Numbered from the stretch's first letter, positions 1 to 8,327 are shown. The stretch: DNA of 64,000 nt from Lautropia mirabilis (GCF_900637555.1 NZ_LR134378.1:1002001-1066000), one strand, 5' to 3'. The notes: a model not told the origin generated them from the letters alone. A program made the numbers and translations.

Positions 1-2004
1 CTGCTGGTGGGAGGTGCTGAACCCGATAGCCATGATCATCTGTTTGCCACCATCGACAGTGTCAGTTCCAAGAGGCTGGTCGATCGTTTTGGTGCCGATT
101 ACTGGAACGTGGTGGTCATTGATGAATGCCATCGCCTGGCAGCCAACCGCTTCGATGCGTTGGCGAACGCCATCCGGCCTGCCGTGCTGCTGGGGTTGAC
201 GGCCACGCCCGAGCGTAGTGATGGGAAGTCCATTCTGGGGTACTTCCAGAACCGTCGGGATGGTTCGCCGGCCGTCGAGCTTCGACTTTGGCAGGCACTG
301 GATCTGCAGTTGCTGTGTCCGTTCGAGTACTACGCCTGCGACGACGAGACGGATTTCTCTTCGGTGCCGTGGAACGCGCCGGGAGAAACGGCCGCCATCG
401 ACCGCCTCGTGACCGGAAACGACATGCGGGCACGCATGGTCATCCATGAATGGCAGCGTCTGGCAGGCAGCCTGTCCCAGAGCAGGGCATTGGTCTTCTG
501 TGTGTCCGTGGGCCATGCCCGGTTCATGACAGACAGGCTCAATGCTGCCGGAATTCCGGCCGAGTGTGTGGTGGGAGACAGTTCGGCAGAGGATCGGCGT
601 GCAGTACCCGAAAGACTGGCCCGGGGCGAGATCAATGCCATCGTCACCTGCGATCTCTATAACGAAGGGGTGGACCTTCCCTTCGTGAACACGCTGCTGT
701 TGTTGCGTCCCACGCAGAGTCCGGTGCTTTTCCAGCAGCAGATTGGCCGTGGCCTGCGTCTGCATTCCAGCAAGGAGAGCTGCCTGATTCTGGATTTCGT
801 GGGACGGTATCGGGAAGACTTCCGCTTCGACCGCCTGCTGTCATCCCTGACGGGCCTGCATCGTGCGCAATTGCCGAGTGAGGCCGAGAACGACTTCCCC
901 AGTCTTCCTTCCGGATGCTTCATCCATCTGCAACGCCAGGCACGTGAGCGGATCCTGGACAGCCTGCGACGGATGGTCCAGCAGAACTGGCGACGTCTTT
1001 GTACGGAACTGCAGACTTACGTGACGCTTCAGGGGCGTGAGTCGACACGGCTGGTCGATTTCCTGAAGGATCAGGGCGTGGAGCTGGAGAGTCTCTATCG
1101 CAGCAGCGGAAGGTCCGGTTGGACCTGTCTGAAGCGACAGGCAGGCCTGCTGCCTGGGGAGGCCTCGCAGGAAGAAGAGTACTTCGGCAGGCGCTTTGCA
1201 GACCTTCTGCATGTCGATGATGTCGAACGGCTGGCGTTTCTGGCGCAGGTTACGCAGTCACGCGCAGCGCATGAACTGAAGGAAGCGCATCCGAATCAAC
1301 ACGGACGTGAGGCTGTGGCGATGTCGGGAAGCGCTCTTCTGAAGGATGCCGGCTCAGCACGTGAGCGGCGTCTGCTGCAGATGCTGGCCTATCAGATCGA
1401 TGCGGGACATCAGCAGAAGGAAACCGGCGCAGCCTTTCTTGCGCGACTGATGGAAAGCCCGATGTCCTTCCAGGAGCTGGGGGAGCTTGCCGAGGTGCTG
1501 TCCAGCCGGAACGTGCTGCCGGCACGTTCCATCCCCGGGATGGAAGATCTTCCGCTATGCCTTCATGCCAGTTATGGCGTTCGCGAGATCCTGACGGCCG
1601 TCAGCTGGCTGACTGACACACGGCGCTCGCCTTTTCAGGCGGGGGTACTGGCCTTGCCGGAACGACGGACAGAGCTGCTGTTCGTGACGCTGGACAAGCG
1701 CGAAGGCTACCATCAGCGCATTGCCTACCATGATTACGCCATCAGCGCAGAGCGCTTTCACTGGCAGACCCAGAATTCGGCCGGCCCGGATACCAAGGTG
1801 GGGCGGCGTTATCTGGAAAGCCCGGATAACGGCTGGCGGTTCCAGCTGTTCGTGCGTCAGACCCGGAAGGACCCGTATCGTGCCTGTGGTCCCGTTGCCC
1901 TGCTGCAGGCTGAAGGCAATCGTCCCATGAGCATTCACTGGAAGCTGGATGTTCCTCTGCCAGCCAGGCTTTTCCAGGCGTTCAGTGTTCTTCGTGATGC
2001 CTGA
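1..2004 (+). CDS. DEAD/DEAH-type SF2 helicase with C-terminal DUF3427, 5' end outside window
   Basis: This is the C-terminal part of a superfamily 2 helicase. The frame is open from base 1, so the start and the Walker A motif lie upstream; the GTG at 7 is probably internal. Visible motifs are the motif II box VIDECH (codons about 38-43), motif III-like GLTATPERSDG, a helicase C-terminal domain with motif V (NEGVDLP) and motif VI (QQIGRGLRLH), and a tail of about 150 residues that resembles DUF3427 (VTLDKREGYHQRIAYHDY onward). Proteins of this architecture often begin with a PLD-type nuclease or type III restriction-like ATPase domain, which cannot be seen here. It is likely an ATP-dependent nucleic acid translocase of accessory type, possibly linked to defence. 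The substrate is unknown. It converges with the DUF808 gene. Confidence 0.85.
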   Translation: MLVGGAEPDSHDHLFATIDSVSSKRLVDRFGADYWNVVVIDECHRLAANRFDALANAIRPAVLLGLTATPERSDGKSILGYFQNRRDGSPAVELRLWQALDLQLLCPFEYYACDDETDFSSVPWNAPGETAAIDRLVTGNDMRARMVIHEWQRLAGSLSQSRALVFCVSVGHARFMTDRLNAAGIPAECVVGDSSAEDRRAVPERLARGEINAIVTCDLYNEGVDLPFVNTLLLLRPTQSPVLFQQQIGRGLRLHSSKESCLILDFVGRYREDFRFDRLLSSLTGLHRAQLPSEAENDFPSLPSGCFIHLQRQARERILDSLRRMVQQNWRRLCTELQTYVTLQGRESTRLVDFLKDQGVELESLYRSSGRSGWTCLKRQAGLLPGEASQEEEYFGRRFADLLHVDDVERLAFLAQVTQSRAAHELKEAHPNQHGREAVAMSGSALLKDAGSARERRLLQMLAYQIDAGHQQKETGAAFLARLMESPMSFQELGELAEVLSSRNVLPARSIPGMEDLPLCLHASYGVREILTAVSWLTDTRRSPFQAGVLALPERRTELLFVTLDKREGYHQRIAYHDYAISAERFHWQTQNSAGPDTKVGRRYLESPDNGWRFQLFVRQTRKDPYRACGPVALLQAEGNRPMSIHWKLDVPLPARLFQAFSVLRDA

Positions 2005-2021
2005 CGAATGACGCACGACGC

Positions 2022-2067
2022 GGGGAGCGCCGGATGCCTCCGCCTTCGGACATGCCCGCGCTGCCCC
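2022..2067. terminator. Inverted repeat between convergent helicase and DUF808 genes
   Basis: Arms GGGGAGCGC (2022-2030) and GCGCTGCCCC (2058-2067) pair over nine bases with one bulge. They sit in the 73-base space between two convergent stop codons. There is no U-run on either strand, so it is at best a weak or Rho-assisted bidirectional terminator. Confidence 0.3.
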
Positions 2068-2077
2068 TGGCGTGGGC

Positions 2078-3013
2078 TTACGCCTGGGCCGTTCCCCGAA
2101 TCTTCTGGATGCCCAGGAAGACGATGGCCAGCACCAGGCCAGCCAGCAGGCCGACCACGCCCTGGGCTACCGGCAGTGCCAGGCCGGACAGCCAGGCAGG
2201 CAGCGTGACCTGCGCCAGGCTGTGTTCCAGGGCATGATGCACGGCCGGAATGCCGTGAGTCGCGATGCCGCCGCCGACCAGGAACATGGCGATCGTGCCG
2301 GCGATGCTCAGACCCTTCATCAGCCAGGGGGCTGCACGCAGGATGCCGCGCCCGATGGCGCGCAGCAGCGGGCGCATGCCGTTGCCCTGCAGCTGGCTCA
2401 GGTACAGGCCCAGGTCGTCCAGCTTCACGATGGCGGCCACAATGCCATAGACGCCCACGGTCATGGTCAGGGCGATGATGGCCATGACCGTGATCTGCGT
2501 GGGCAGCGGCTCGTGGGCCACGATGCCCAGCGTGATGGCGATGATCTCGGCCGACAGGATGAAATCGGTCCGGATGGCGCCCTTGACGCGCTCCTTCTCG
2601 TTCAGCGGCGGCTGTTCGTCGGCAGGGGGAGGCGCTTCGGCCGAGGCATGATCGGCGGCGTGCTCGGCGTGCTTGCGATGCAGTGCGGAGTGCAGCAGCT
2701 TTTCGGCACCCTCGAAGCACAGGAACAATCCACCCAGGGTCAGCAGTGGCGTTACCAGCCAGGGGGCGAAAGCGCTGATGGCGAGCGCCAGCGGTACTAG
2801 GATGCTCTTGTTCAGCAGCGAGCCCTTGAATACGGCCCAGACCACGGGCAGTTCTCGGTCCACGCGCACGCCCGTGACCTGCTGGGCGTTCAGGGCCAGG
2901 TCGTCGCCCAGGACGCCTGCGGTCTTGGCGCCGGCGGTTTTCGTGAGTGCTGCAACATCATCCAGCAGGCTGGCGATGTCGTCGATTAAAGTGAGCAGGT
3001 TGGCAAGCGCCAT
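2078..3013 (-). CDS. DUF808 family inner-membrane protein (YedI-like)
   Basis: The protein has 311 residues when started at the ATG at 3013. This start gives the family's usual opening, MALANLLTLIDDIASLLDDV, followed by KTAGVLGDDLALNAQQVTG and RELPVVW, which are highly typical of DUF808. A longer frame runs upstream to 3190 but adds 59 residues without family character and would overlap the neighbouring M23 gene. Several hydrophobic segments follow (around LVPLALAISAFAPWL, ITVMAIIALTMTVGVYGIV, GLSIAGTIAMFLVGGG and VVGLLAGLVLAIVFLGI), so it is a polytopic membrane protein. A charged His/Ala/Glu-rich linker lies near residues 130-160. The molecular function of the family is not established. It is divergent from the M23 gene with only 27 bases between the chosen starts. 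Confidence 0.85.
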   Translation of the reverse strand: MALANLLTLIDDIASLLDDVAALTKTAGAKTAGVLGDDLALNAQQVTGVRVDRELPVVWAVFKGSLLNKSILVPLALAISAFAPWLVTPLLTLGGLFLCFEGAEKLLHSALHRKHAEHAADHASAEAPPPADEQPPLNEKERVKGAIRTDFILSAEIIAITLGIVAHEPLPTQITVMAIIALTMTVGVYGIVAAIVKLDDLGLYLSQLQGNGMRPLLRAIGRGILRAAPWLMKGLSIAGTIAMFLVGGGIATHGIPAVHHALEHSLAQVTLPAWLSGLALPVAQGVVGLLAGLVLAIVFLGIQKIRGTAQA

Positions 3014-3040
3014 GCGTATCCCATCCAGGCCGGGAGGGCC

Positions 3041-4216
3041 GTGAAACCGTTGAATGTACCTGATCGATCGATGTCCGACGCTGCGGAAGTATCCGTGAAA
3101 GGTGATACAGCATGTGAAGTGTTGCCACTGCCTGTCGGGAATGGAAACCGCCTGTGCGACGTTCAGGGACTGCAGGCCGGACGTCGACATTGGCTGGGCG
3201 GCATGGCCGCCGCCCTGCTGGGGGGCGGTGCGTTTGCGGTGTGCCCTGGTGTTGTGCGGGCCGCTGCGCTCCCGCCCCCGGAACGCAGGACGGTTTCGCG
3301 GTCGAAGGCGACATTGCCTTTTCCGGTGTCGAGAGCGGTACCCGGTGGTGTAGCCGTGGTGCCACTGGGGGCTGCCCGGCGGGCGCCCAAGGCCATCTGG
3401 AACGGAGTACCTGTTCTGGTGACAGGGTCATCATCCGGGTGGTTCGCGGTGTTGGGCATTCCGCTGCACACGTTGCAGGATCGGCTGGTGCTGGAGGTGC
3501 AGGATGCGGCGCCCGGTGCGCCGCGAGCCGCCAAGCAGGCCTCGGCGCACGACAAGGGCAAAGGTCACGACGCAGAGGTCATGGCGGAGGCCCGGGCTGG
3601 CAAGGCTCCGCCGGAGGCGTCGTCGACCGGGGTGCGACAGATCGATGTGCCCATCCGTCCCCATCAGTATGCCGAGCAGCATCTCAAGGTGGCACCAGGG
3701 CAGGTCACGCTCAGCAAGGAGGTCCTGTCCCGCCATCTGCGCGAGCGCAAGCAGAGCACGCGTGTCATGTCCACCTGGAGCGAACCGGTGCCGGCCTCGC
3801 TGCAGCTGCGCCAGCCGGTGCCGGGCGTGCGCTCCAGCTCGTTCGGGCTGCGTCGCTTCTTCAATGGCCAGTCGCGCAATCCGCATGGGGGCATGGACAT
3901 CGCGGCGCCCGTGGGAACGCCCGTGAAGGCGGCCGCCCCCGGCGTGGTCATCGATACCGGCGACTATTTCTTCAACGGAAACACCGTCTGGGTTGACCAC
4001 GGCGCCGGGTTGCTGACCATGTACTGTCATCTGGACCGCATTCGCGCCCGTGTCGGCCAGCGGGTTCGGACGGGCGATGTCATTGGAACCGTGGGCAAGA
4101 CCGGGCGAGTCACCGGCCCGCATCTGCACTGGTCGGTGTGCCTGAACCGCACCATGGTCGATCCGGCGCTTTTCCTGAAGGCCGAACAGCCCAAGAAGGC
4201 GACGCGGCGCAAATAG
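3041..4216 (+). CDS. Exported M23 family metallopeptidase (LytM domain)
   Basis: This is a predicted periplasmic zinc peptidase acting on peptidoglycan cross-bridges, 391 residues long. A hydrophobic segment at about residues 48-75, preceded by Arg-Arg-His-Trp-Leu, looks like a Sec or Tat-like signal with a long N-region. The C-terminal LytM domain carries the zinc ligands: H282 and D286 in NPHGGMD, and H361/H363 in GPHLHWS. The start is uncertain. GTG 3041 has GGGAGG just upstream (3032-3037). ATG 3071 has no ribosome site, and GTG 3119 would give a more normal signal length. It is convergent with the DUF3293 gene, nine bases away. It could be either an active endopeptidase or an amidase activator, but the intact H/D/H set favours activity. 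Confidence 0.85.
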   Translation: MKPLNVPDRSMSDAAEVSVKGDTACEVLPLPVGNGNRLCDVQGLQAGRRHWLGGMAAALLGGGAFAVCPGVVRAAALPPPERRTVSRSKATLPFPVSRAVPGGVAVVPLGAARRAPKAIWNGVPVLVTGSSSGWFAVLGIPLHTLQDRLVLEVQDAAPGAPRAAKQASAHDKGKGHDAEVMAEARAGKAPPEASSTGVRQIDVPIRPHQYAEQHLKVAPGQVTLSKEVLSRHLRERKQSTRVMSTWSEPVPASLQLRQPVPGVRSSSFGLRRFFNGQSRNPHGGMDIAAPVGTPVKAAAPGVVIDTGDYFFNGNTVWVDHGAGLLTMYCHLDRIRARVGQRVRTGDVIGTVGKTGRVTGPHLHWSVCLNRTMVDPALFLKAEQPKKATRRK

Positions 4217-4225
4217 GGAAGCGGG

Positions 4226-4693
4226 TCAGGATGGCTGGGTCAGCATCCGGGCGATCTCGGGATGCCAGACCAGTCGGCACCCCTCGTTGGCATCCAGCCG
4301 CACCGCCGCATTCTGACGAAACAGCTGAAGCCATTCATCCAGCAGGGCGGGGGGCATGTCGAAGACGCAGAAGCCCGGTTCTGGCTGCCAGCTGCCTTTG
4401 GGGTCTTCACCCCGGGCGGGCAGCCAGGCCAGATTGCTGTGCAGGATGGTGGTCTGCAACCGGGCCTGCAGGGCGTCGTTCTCGGCACGGGCCAGCTCCT
4501 GGCCGAAAGGATTCCAGGCCGTCAGGATGCTGGCCGACGTGGCACCATGACGGGCCAGCCACGCCCGGTGCTGCTGACCGCTGTCACCGATGCGCAGGCA
4601 GACCGGGGGGTGATCTTCGGCCAGGTAGTCGGTCTGTTCATAGGCCTGGATGGTTTCGGCCGAGGGTCGCAAGGGAGTAGGCAAGCCGTTCAT
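4226..4693 (-). CDS. DUF3293 domain-containing protein
   Basis: A small soluble protein of 155 residues. It matches the DUF3293 pattern: an early ILTAWNPFGQ segment in which the Asn-Pro is typical, then ARAENDALQARL, and a C-terminal region GSWQPEPGFCVFDMP. The function of the family is unknown. There is no signal peptide or membrane segment. Its ATG overlaps the TGA of the upstream SH3 gene by four bases (ATGA, 4690-4693), so the two are probably translationally coupled in one operon. Confidence 0.75.
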   Translation of the reverse strand: MNGLPTPLRPSAETIQAYEQTDYLAEDHPPVCLRIGDSGQQHRAWLARHGATSASILTAWNPFGQELARAENDALQARLQTTILHSNLAWLPARGEDPKGSWQPEPGFCVFDMPPALLDEWLQLFRQNAAVRLDANEGCRLVWHPEIARMLTQPS

Positions 4694-5529
4694 TTCAGTG
4701 CCCGACCTCCCGGAGTGATGATCTGCTGACCGGGCAGGGAGCGCTCGCCCGACCGCTCCATGGGCAGTGGTGCGGGGTCGGGGAAGTCGGGCGAGGGACG
4801 CAGCGGATTCACGCGCGGCGGGCGCTGCTCCGGCATGCGGGGAACTTCATAGTATTCAGGCACCTCGTAGACGGGCGCCGGGCGGTACACGGGGGCCGGC
4901 CGGTAGACGGGGGGCGCCTGGTAGACCGGGGCCTCGTACACGGGAGCGGGCGCATAGATGACCGGCGGGTCCACATACACGGAGGGGCCGGGTTCCACAT
5001 AGACCGGATACGGCTCGTATTGCGGCCGGGCGCGCCAGGTGCGCTCCACTTCAATGGTGGTGTTGCCGATCCGGCTCTGGACACGGTAAGCGTTCAGCTC
5101 CTGCGCGAAGCGCGGATCATCGAACCAGGGCTGGTTGCGATAGTGCGCCATCCAGTACGGTCCGAGCGCGAAGCGGCTGACGGGCACGCCCACCGTCGGC
5201 CCCACCACGGGGACCGGTCGGCCATAGCCGTCCACCATGATGCTCAGATTGCGGGCATTCATCCAGCCCCGAAAGCCGTTGGCCGCCACGTCACACCAGC
5301 CGAAGTCTGGCAGGCAGCTCAGGATGTTGACGCTGGTCTGCGGCGTCAACCGCTCCAGCTGTGGGTAGTCGGGGGCAGGGCCGGCGTACAGGCCGGAAAT
5401 CTGGACCGTGAAGGCCTTGGTCTGGCGGGCGTGTGCCGCCTGGGGCGCAGCCAGGCTGGCCAGGGCCAGAGAGGCTGCCGCGACGCAGCCCAACGTGCCA
5501 AACCGATGCGCAAAGACCGTCTGGAACAT
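4690..5529 (-). CDS. Exported SH3-domain protein with Pro/Tyr-rich repeat tail
   Basis: The protein has 279 residues when started at ATG 5529, which has AGGAG in the right place; the frame extends to 5658 but without a better start. A signal peptide ends near AAPQAAHA. A bacterial SH3 (SH3_3) domain follows, with GLYAGPAPDYPQLERL, an FGWCDV segment and GFRGWMNARNLSI. The middle holds HYRNQPWFDDPRFA. The C-terminal third is low in complexity, built from short Pro-Val-Tyr units (PAPVYRPAPVY and similar), and ends in a polar Pro/Arg tail. SH3b domains commonly bind peptidoglycan, so an envelope-anchored role is likely. The tail could bind a partner protein or simply be a spacer. Confidence 0.75.
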   Translation of the reverse strand: MFQTVFAHRFGTLGCVAAASLALASLAAPQAAHARQTKAFTVQISGLYAGPAPDYPQLERLTPQTSVNILSCLPDFGWCDVAANGFRGWMNARNLSIMVDGYGRPVPVVGPTVGVPVSRFALGPYWMAHYRNQPWFDDPRFAQELNAYRVQSRIGNTTIEVERTWRARPQYEPYPVYVEPGPSVYVDPPVIYAPAPVYEAPVYQAPPVYRPAPVYRPAPVYEVPEYYEVPRMPEQRPPRVNPLRPSPDFPDPAPLPMERSGERSLPGQQIITPGGRALK

Positions 5530-5598
5530 GGTTGCTCCTGAAAGGGGCCTGCCGAAGGCTGGCCAACACCGCAAAAAACGGGATGTCAGGGTACCGGG

Positions 5599-5627
5599 TT
5601 GACCCGGCTTTGTGGTGGAATTGTTAT
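5599..5627 (+). promoter_or_regulatory. Candidate sigma70 promoter for the DUF3025 gene
   Basis: A -35-like TTGACC (5599-5604), a 17-base spacer and a -10-like TGTTAT (5622-5627) lie 30 bases upstream of ATG 5657, in the 127-base space shared with the divergent SH3 gene. The match is five of six plus four of six. Confidence 0.45.
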
Positions 5628-5656
5628 GGTCGCGTAGGCAATGTGTGAAGCCCACC

Positions 5657-6730
5657 ATGAAGAGTTCACGAGTGTCGGTGCCCCTGCTTCGACGGCTGGC
5701 CAGTTCCGGCTGGCGTCACCCGGGCTTTGCGCCTTACTGGCCGCTGTTGCGTCGCCTGCGTGACATGGCGCTTGAGGCGGCGGGAGAACGCGCCGCAGCC
5801 TTGTTGCTGGTGCATGAGGAAGCAGGGCTGGATGCCGCTCCTGAAGAAGACGATCCCTCAACCTGGGACGCCGAGCACTGGTTGCCGTTCATGAACCGGT
5901 TGGCGGTCTGGCGCGGCCTGCGTTCGGTCCGGGGCATGTCCCTGCGGTTCGTCTCGGGCAGCGACGTGGGCGCCGTGGATTATGAACGCAGCATTCTGGA
6001 AACCGGCCGGGTTCCGTGCAAGCCTCTGGGGCTGGGTGCGCGGCACGACTTCCATAATGCCCTGGTCTGGCTGCGCTTTCCGCGTCTGAAGGCTGCCATC
6101 AACTGGCTGCATTGTCAGCAGGCGGAAAGTGAGGCGCTGCAAACCGGTAATGAACCTGAGCGGGAGACCGTGTCTTCTGCTCATGTGGCGTCAGGTGCGT
6201 CCACCGGCCAGAAGGGGCGCCGAGGCCGGGGGCCTTTGCGCGATGCCCTGACCTTGCTGGATGAGAATGGTGCATTATGGCCAGCGCCCGCGCCAGAATG
6301 GGTGCGGATGCTGGAGGCGCGGGAATGGTGCAGCCTCTTCGTCGAGCGTCGGCAGGCGTTGATGGGCGGCACGTCTGAATTACCGACAATGCGCGACGAT
6401 GCTCATGCCGGTGAGGTGCTGAGCCTGGTCTCAGGGCCAGCGCGGAATGCGCCCGTCATCGTCGGGCATGGCTTGCTGGAGAAGCTTCACCGTCCCTACA
6501 AGTCCATGACGGCCAAGCTGCTGCCGTGTCCGGACCCCCGGTACGGCCTGGACCGGGGCACGGCTGCCCGGCTGTGCGAACTGGCCGGGCAGCAGGCGCT
6601 GCGCCCGGCCTTGTTGCTGCCATTGCCACTCCAGGGTTGGCCAGGCTGGGATCCGGCCAATGCGGATCCTGCCTTCTATGCGGACGAGAGGATCTTCAGG
6701 CCACTGCGCCCGGCTGCCCTGGATGGTTGA
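5657..6730 (+). CDS. DUF3025 family protein
   Basis: The protein has 357 residues from ATG 5657. The in-frame GTG at 5612 lies inside the likely promoter and is rejected. The family hallmark is plain: LETGRVPCKPLG, then RHDFHNALVWLRFPRLKAAINWLH, followed later by RDALTLLDENG. There is no signal peptide or transmembrane segment. The C-terminal half contains VSGPARNAPVIVGHGLLEKL and LPLPLQGWPGWDPANADPAFY. The biochemical role of DUF3025 is unknown. Conserved His/Asp/Asn residues in the core suggest a metal or nucleotide site, but that is inference. Its TGA abuts the stop of the convergent downstream gene exactly, with no base between. Confidence 0.8.
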   Translation: MKSSRVSVPLLRRLASSGWRHPGFAPYWPLLRRLRDMALEAAGERAAALLLVHEEAGLDAAPEEDDPSTWDAEHWLPFMNRLAVWRGLRSVRGMSLRFVSGSDVGAVDYERSILETGRVPCKPLGLGARHDFHNALVWLRFPRLKAAINWLHCQQAESEALQTGNEPERETVSSAHVASGASTGQKGRRGRGPLRDALTLLDENGALWPAPAPEWVRMLEAREWCSLFVERRQALMGGTSELPTMRDDAHAGEVLSLVSGPARNAPVIVGHGLLEKLHRPYKSMTAKLLPCPDPRYGLDRGTAARLCELAGQQALRPALLLPLPLQGWPGWDPANADPAFYADERIFRPLRPAALDG

Positions 6731-7282
6731 TCACTTCGGGGGCAGATCGGTGCGCGCCATCGGGGCAGGCACCTTGCGGAACGAGTTGGCTCCACGGCCG
6801 CCCCGACGGGCGCCCTGGCGTCCGTTGTCGCCGCCCATGGCCATCATCGTCCGGTCGCTTCCGCTCTCGGGAATGCTCAGGCGCATCTGATAGGGGCTGT
6901 TCGGGTCGCCCATCACGTTCACCGTCAGCAGGATCTGCGGTGCCGTCACATCTTCTTCCGAATGGAAGATCACGTACGGCGACGCATCCGGCCGCATGAT
7001 GACGAAGTTGCGGGCGACAGGGGCACGGAAGCCCTCGGGCACTTCGGCATTCTCCACCAGGAAGGCAACGGCAGAGGCCCGGTCGTTGGGCGTGCCCTCG
7101 AAGGGCAGCAGTACCTTCAGCGGCTGTCCACGTTCGGACAGCACGACCGGCTCACCGAAGTTGACCGGGTACTCGACGGCCTGGGCCGGCAGGCTGGCGG
7201 CAGCCAGGCCCGCGCCCGCCACGGCGGCCAGCATCGTGCGCGACAGGCTGCCAGCCAGTGCGCGCTTCAGAAGACGTTTCAT
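6731..7282 (-). CDS. Short exported protein resembling the FimV N-terminal domain
   Basis: The protein has 183 residues from ATG 7282, which is preceded by GAGGATC. The frame extends to 7474 without a plausible start. It opens with a basic N-region and a hydrophobic stretch ending SLPAQA, a clear signal peptide. The mature part begins VEYPVNFGEPVVLSERGQPL and continues to a segment YQMRLSIPES, which resembles the secreted N-terminal domain of FimV/TspA-type proteins (GEPxVxSxLGQPL). The LysM, membrane and TPR parts of a full FimV are absent. The last 40 residues are Gly/Arg-rich and look disordered. It may be a stand-alone periplasmic module that helps pilus or envelope assembly; the family call is tentative. 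Confidence 0.5.
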   Translation of the reverse strand: MKRLLKRALAGSLSRTMLAAVAGAGLAAASLPAQAVEYPVNFGEPVVLSERGQPLKVLLPFEGTPNDRASAVAFLVENAEVPEGFRAPVARNFVIMRPDASPYVIFHSEEDVTAPQILLTVNVMGDPNSPYQMRLSIPESGSDRTMMAMGGDNGRQGARRGGRGANSFRKVPAPMARTDLPPK

Positions 7283-7478
7283 CAGCAAGATCCTCGTTGG
7301 GAGATCCGCGCCAGCATCCGGTTTCAGCCCTTGCCTGTCGAGGCAGAGTGGATGAATGGTTGGCCACGCACGGCGGGTTGCCGTCGGCGGCCGGATGCCG
7401 ACGGCCGGCCGTGACGGAATGCCGGTGTGTCGTGTCGCTGGTGGAAAGTCCCCGAAGCCACCGGGTTCGGGCATCTGG

Positions 7479-7487
7479 TGTTACATT
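7479..7487 (+). promoter_or_regulatory. Possible extended -10 element of rnpB
   Basis: TGT followed by TACATT ends seven bases before the first base of the RNase P P1 helix, which is a suitable distance. No good -35 hexamer is visible, so this is a weak call. Confidence 0.3.
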
Positions 7488-7494
7488 CCCGGCC

Positions 7495-7897
7495 GGAGCG
7501 GGTCGGACGGTCGCCGGGGCAACCCGGAGGAAGGTCCGGACTCCTGCGGGCAGGATGCTGGCTAACGGCCAGGCGCCATAAGGACAAAGTGGGGCGGCGT
7601 CCCACTTTGTCCCCAAAGCGACGGACAGTGGCACAGAAAACAGACCGCCCGGCAGCTCAGCCTGCCGGGTAAGGGTGAAAAGGTGGGGTAAGAGCCCACC
7701 GCGCGGCTGGTGACAGGCGTGGCACGCCAAACCCCATCCGGAGCAACATCATGTAGGCACGCGACGCAGCCTCGGCTGCACAGGGCGCCCGCCCGAGCGT
7801 GCGGGTGGATGGCTAGAGCCGGCCGGCAACGGTTGGCCCAGATGAATGACCGTCACACCTTCCCAGGTGGACAGAATCCGGCCTACAGACCCGCTCC
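7495..7897 (+). ncRNA. rnpB: RNase P RNA, bacterial class A
   Basis: This is the catalytic RNA of RNase P, which trims the 5' leader from tRNA precursors. The ends are set by a perfect ten-pair P1 helix, GGAGCGGGTC (7495-7504) with its complement at 7888-7897. In order it shows the first conserved region (GAGGAAGGTCCGGACTCC, 7526 onward), GCTAACGGCC, a long P12-type hairpin with 12-base arms (GGACAAAGTGGG and complement), GGCACAGAAAACAGACCGCC, AAGGGTGAAAAGG, GGTAAGAGCCCACCG, GGAGCAACATCATGTAGGCA, ATGAATGACCGTCAC and the final ACAGAATCCGGCCTAC. The length of about 403 nt is normal. It lies upstream of mraZ, as in other Burkholderiales. One P4 base pair departs from consensus with compensation (see findings). 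Confidence 0.95.
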
Positions 7898-8327
7898 ATC
7901 CCTTCTTTTCCGGGCCTTGGGCCACGCCCCCTCGTGGCATTGTCCGGCTTGGTGCAAGCCCCTTCGTCTGTCAACCCTTGCTGCTTTCCCGGGCAAAAAG
8001 GTTGTCATGACGCATGGCAAAAAGGCTGCGTCGCCTGTCGTCTTCGTGCCGAGATCGGTCGCGGCGCCACCACAGGCCGCATGAACGGCTCATTCTTTAG
8101 CCAGGAAGGCAACGCTTCAACGACCGTTCGTCGGCTGGAAATACCGCCGATCGCCCCCGGTTTTTTCACAATCGTTGTAGAAGTGTTGCAAATAACTGCC
8201 AATTAGTTGATGGCTTACTTTCAGTGACGCCGCTAAGTGCGTGAAAAGTGGTCGGACGGTTGCTTTTCCAGGATGAGCGATCTTCTGTAAGTCATTGTCA
8301 TAGCAGGAAAAAACACTTTCTCCTGAT
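7898..8327. other. Non-coding stretch between rnpB and the mra promoter
   Basis: No supported gene is seen here. A small hairpin, GCCACG (7921-7926) and CGTGGC (7933-7938), could help end rnpB transcription but lacks a U-run. From about 8155 to 8340 the sequence is visibly richer in A and T than its surroundings, including TTTTTTC near 8161, as expected for a promoter-proximal region. Open frames crossing it (for example 7710-8084 and 7934-8206) have no ribosome site, no known motif and overlap rnpB. Confidence 0.6.

Noticed and set aside
7710-8206. Possible small genes downstream of rnpB (7710-8084, 7934-8206)
   Set aside because: The first overlaps the RNase P RNA; neither has a ribosome site or a recognisable product.
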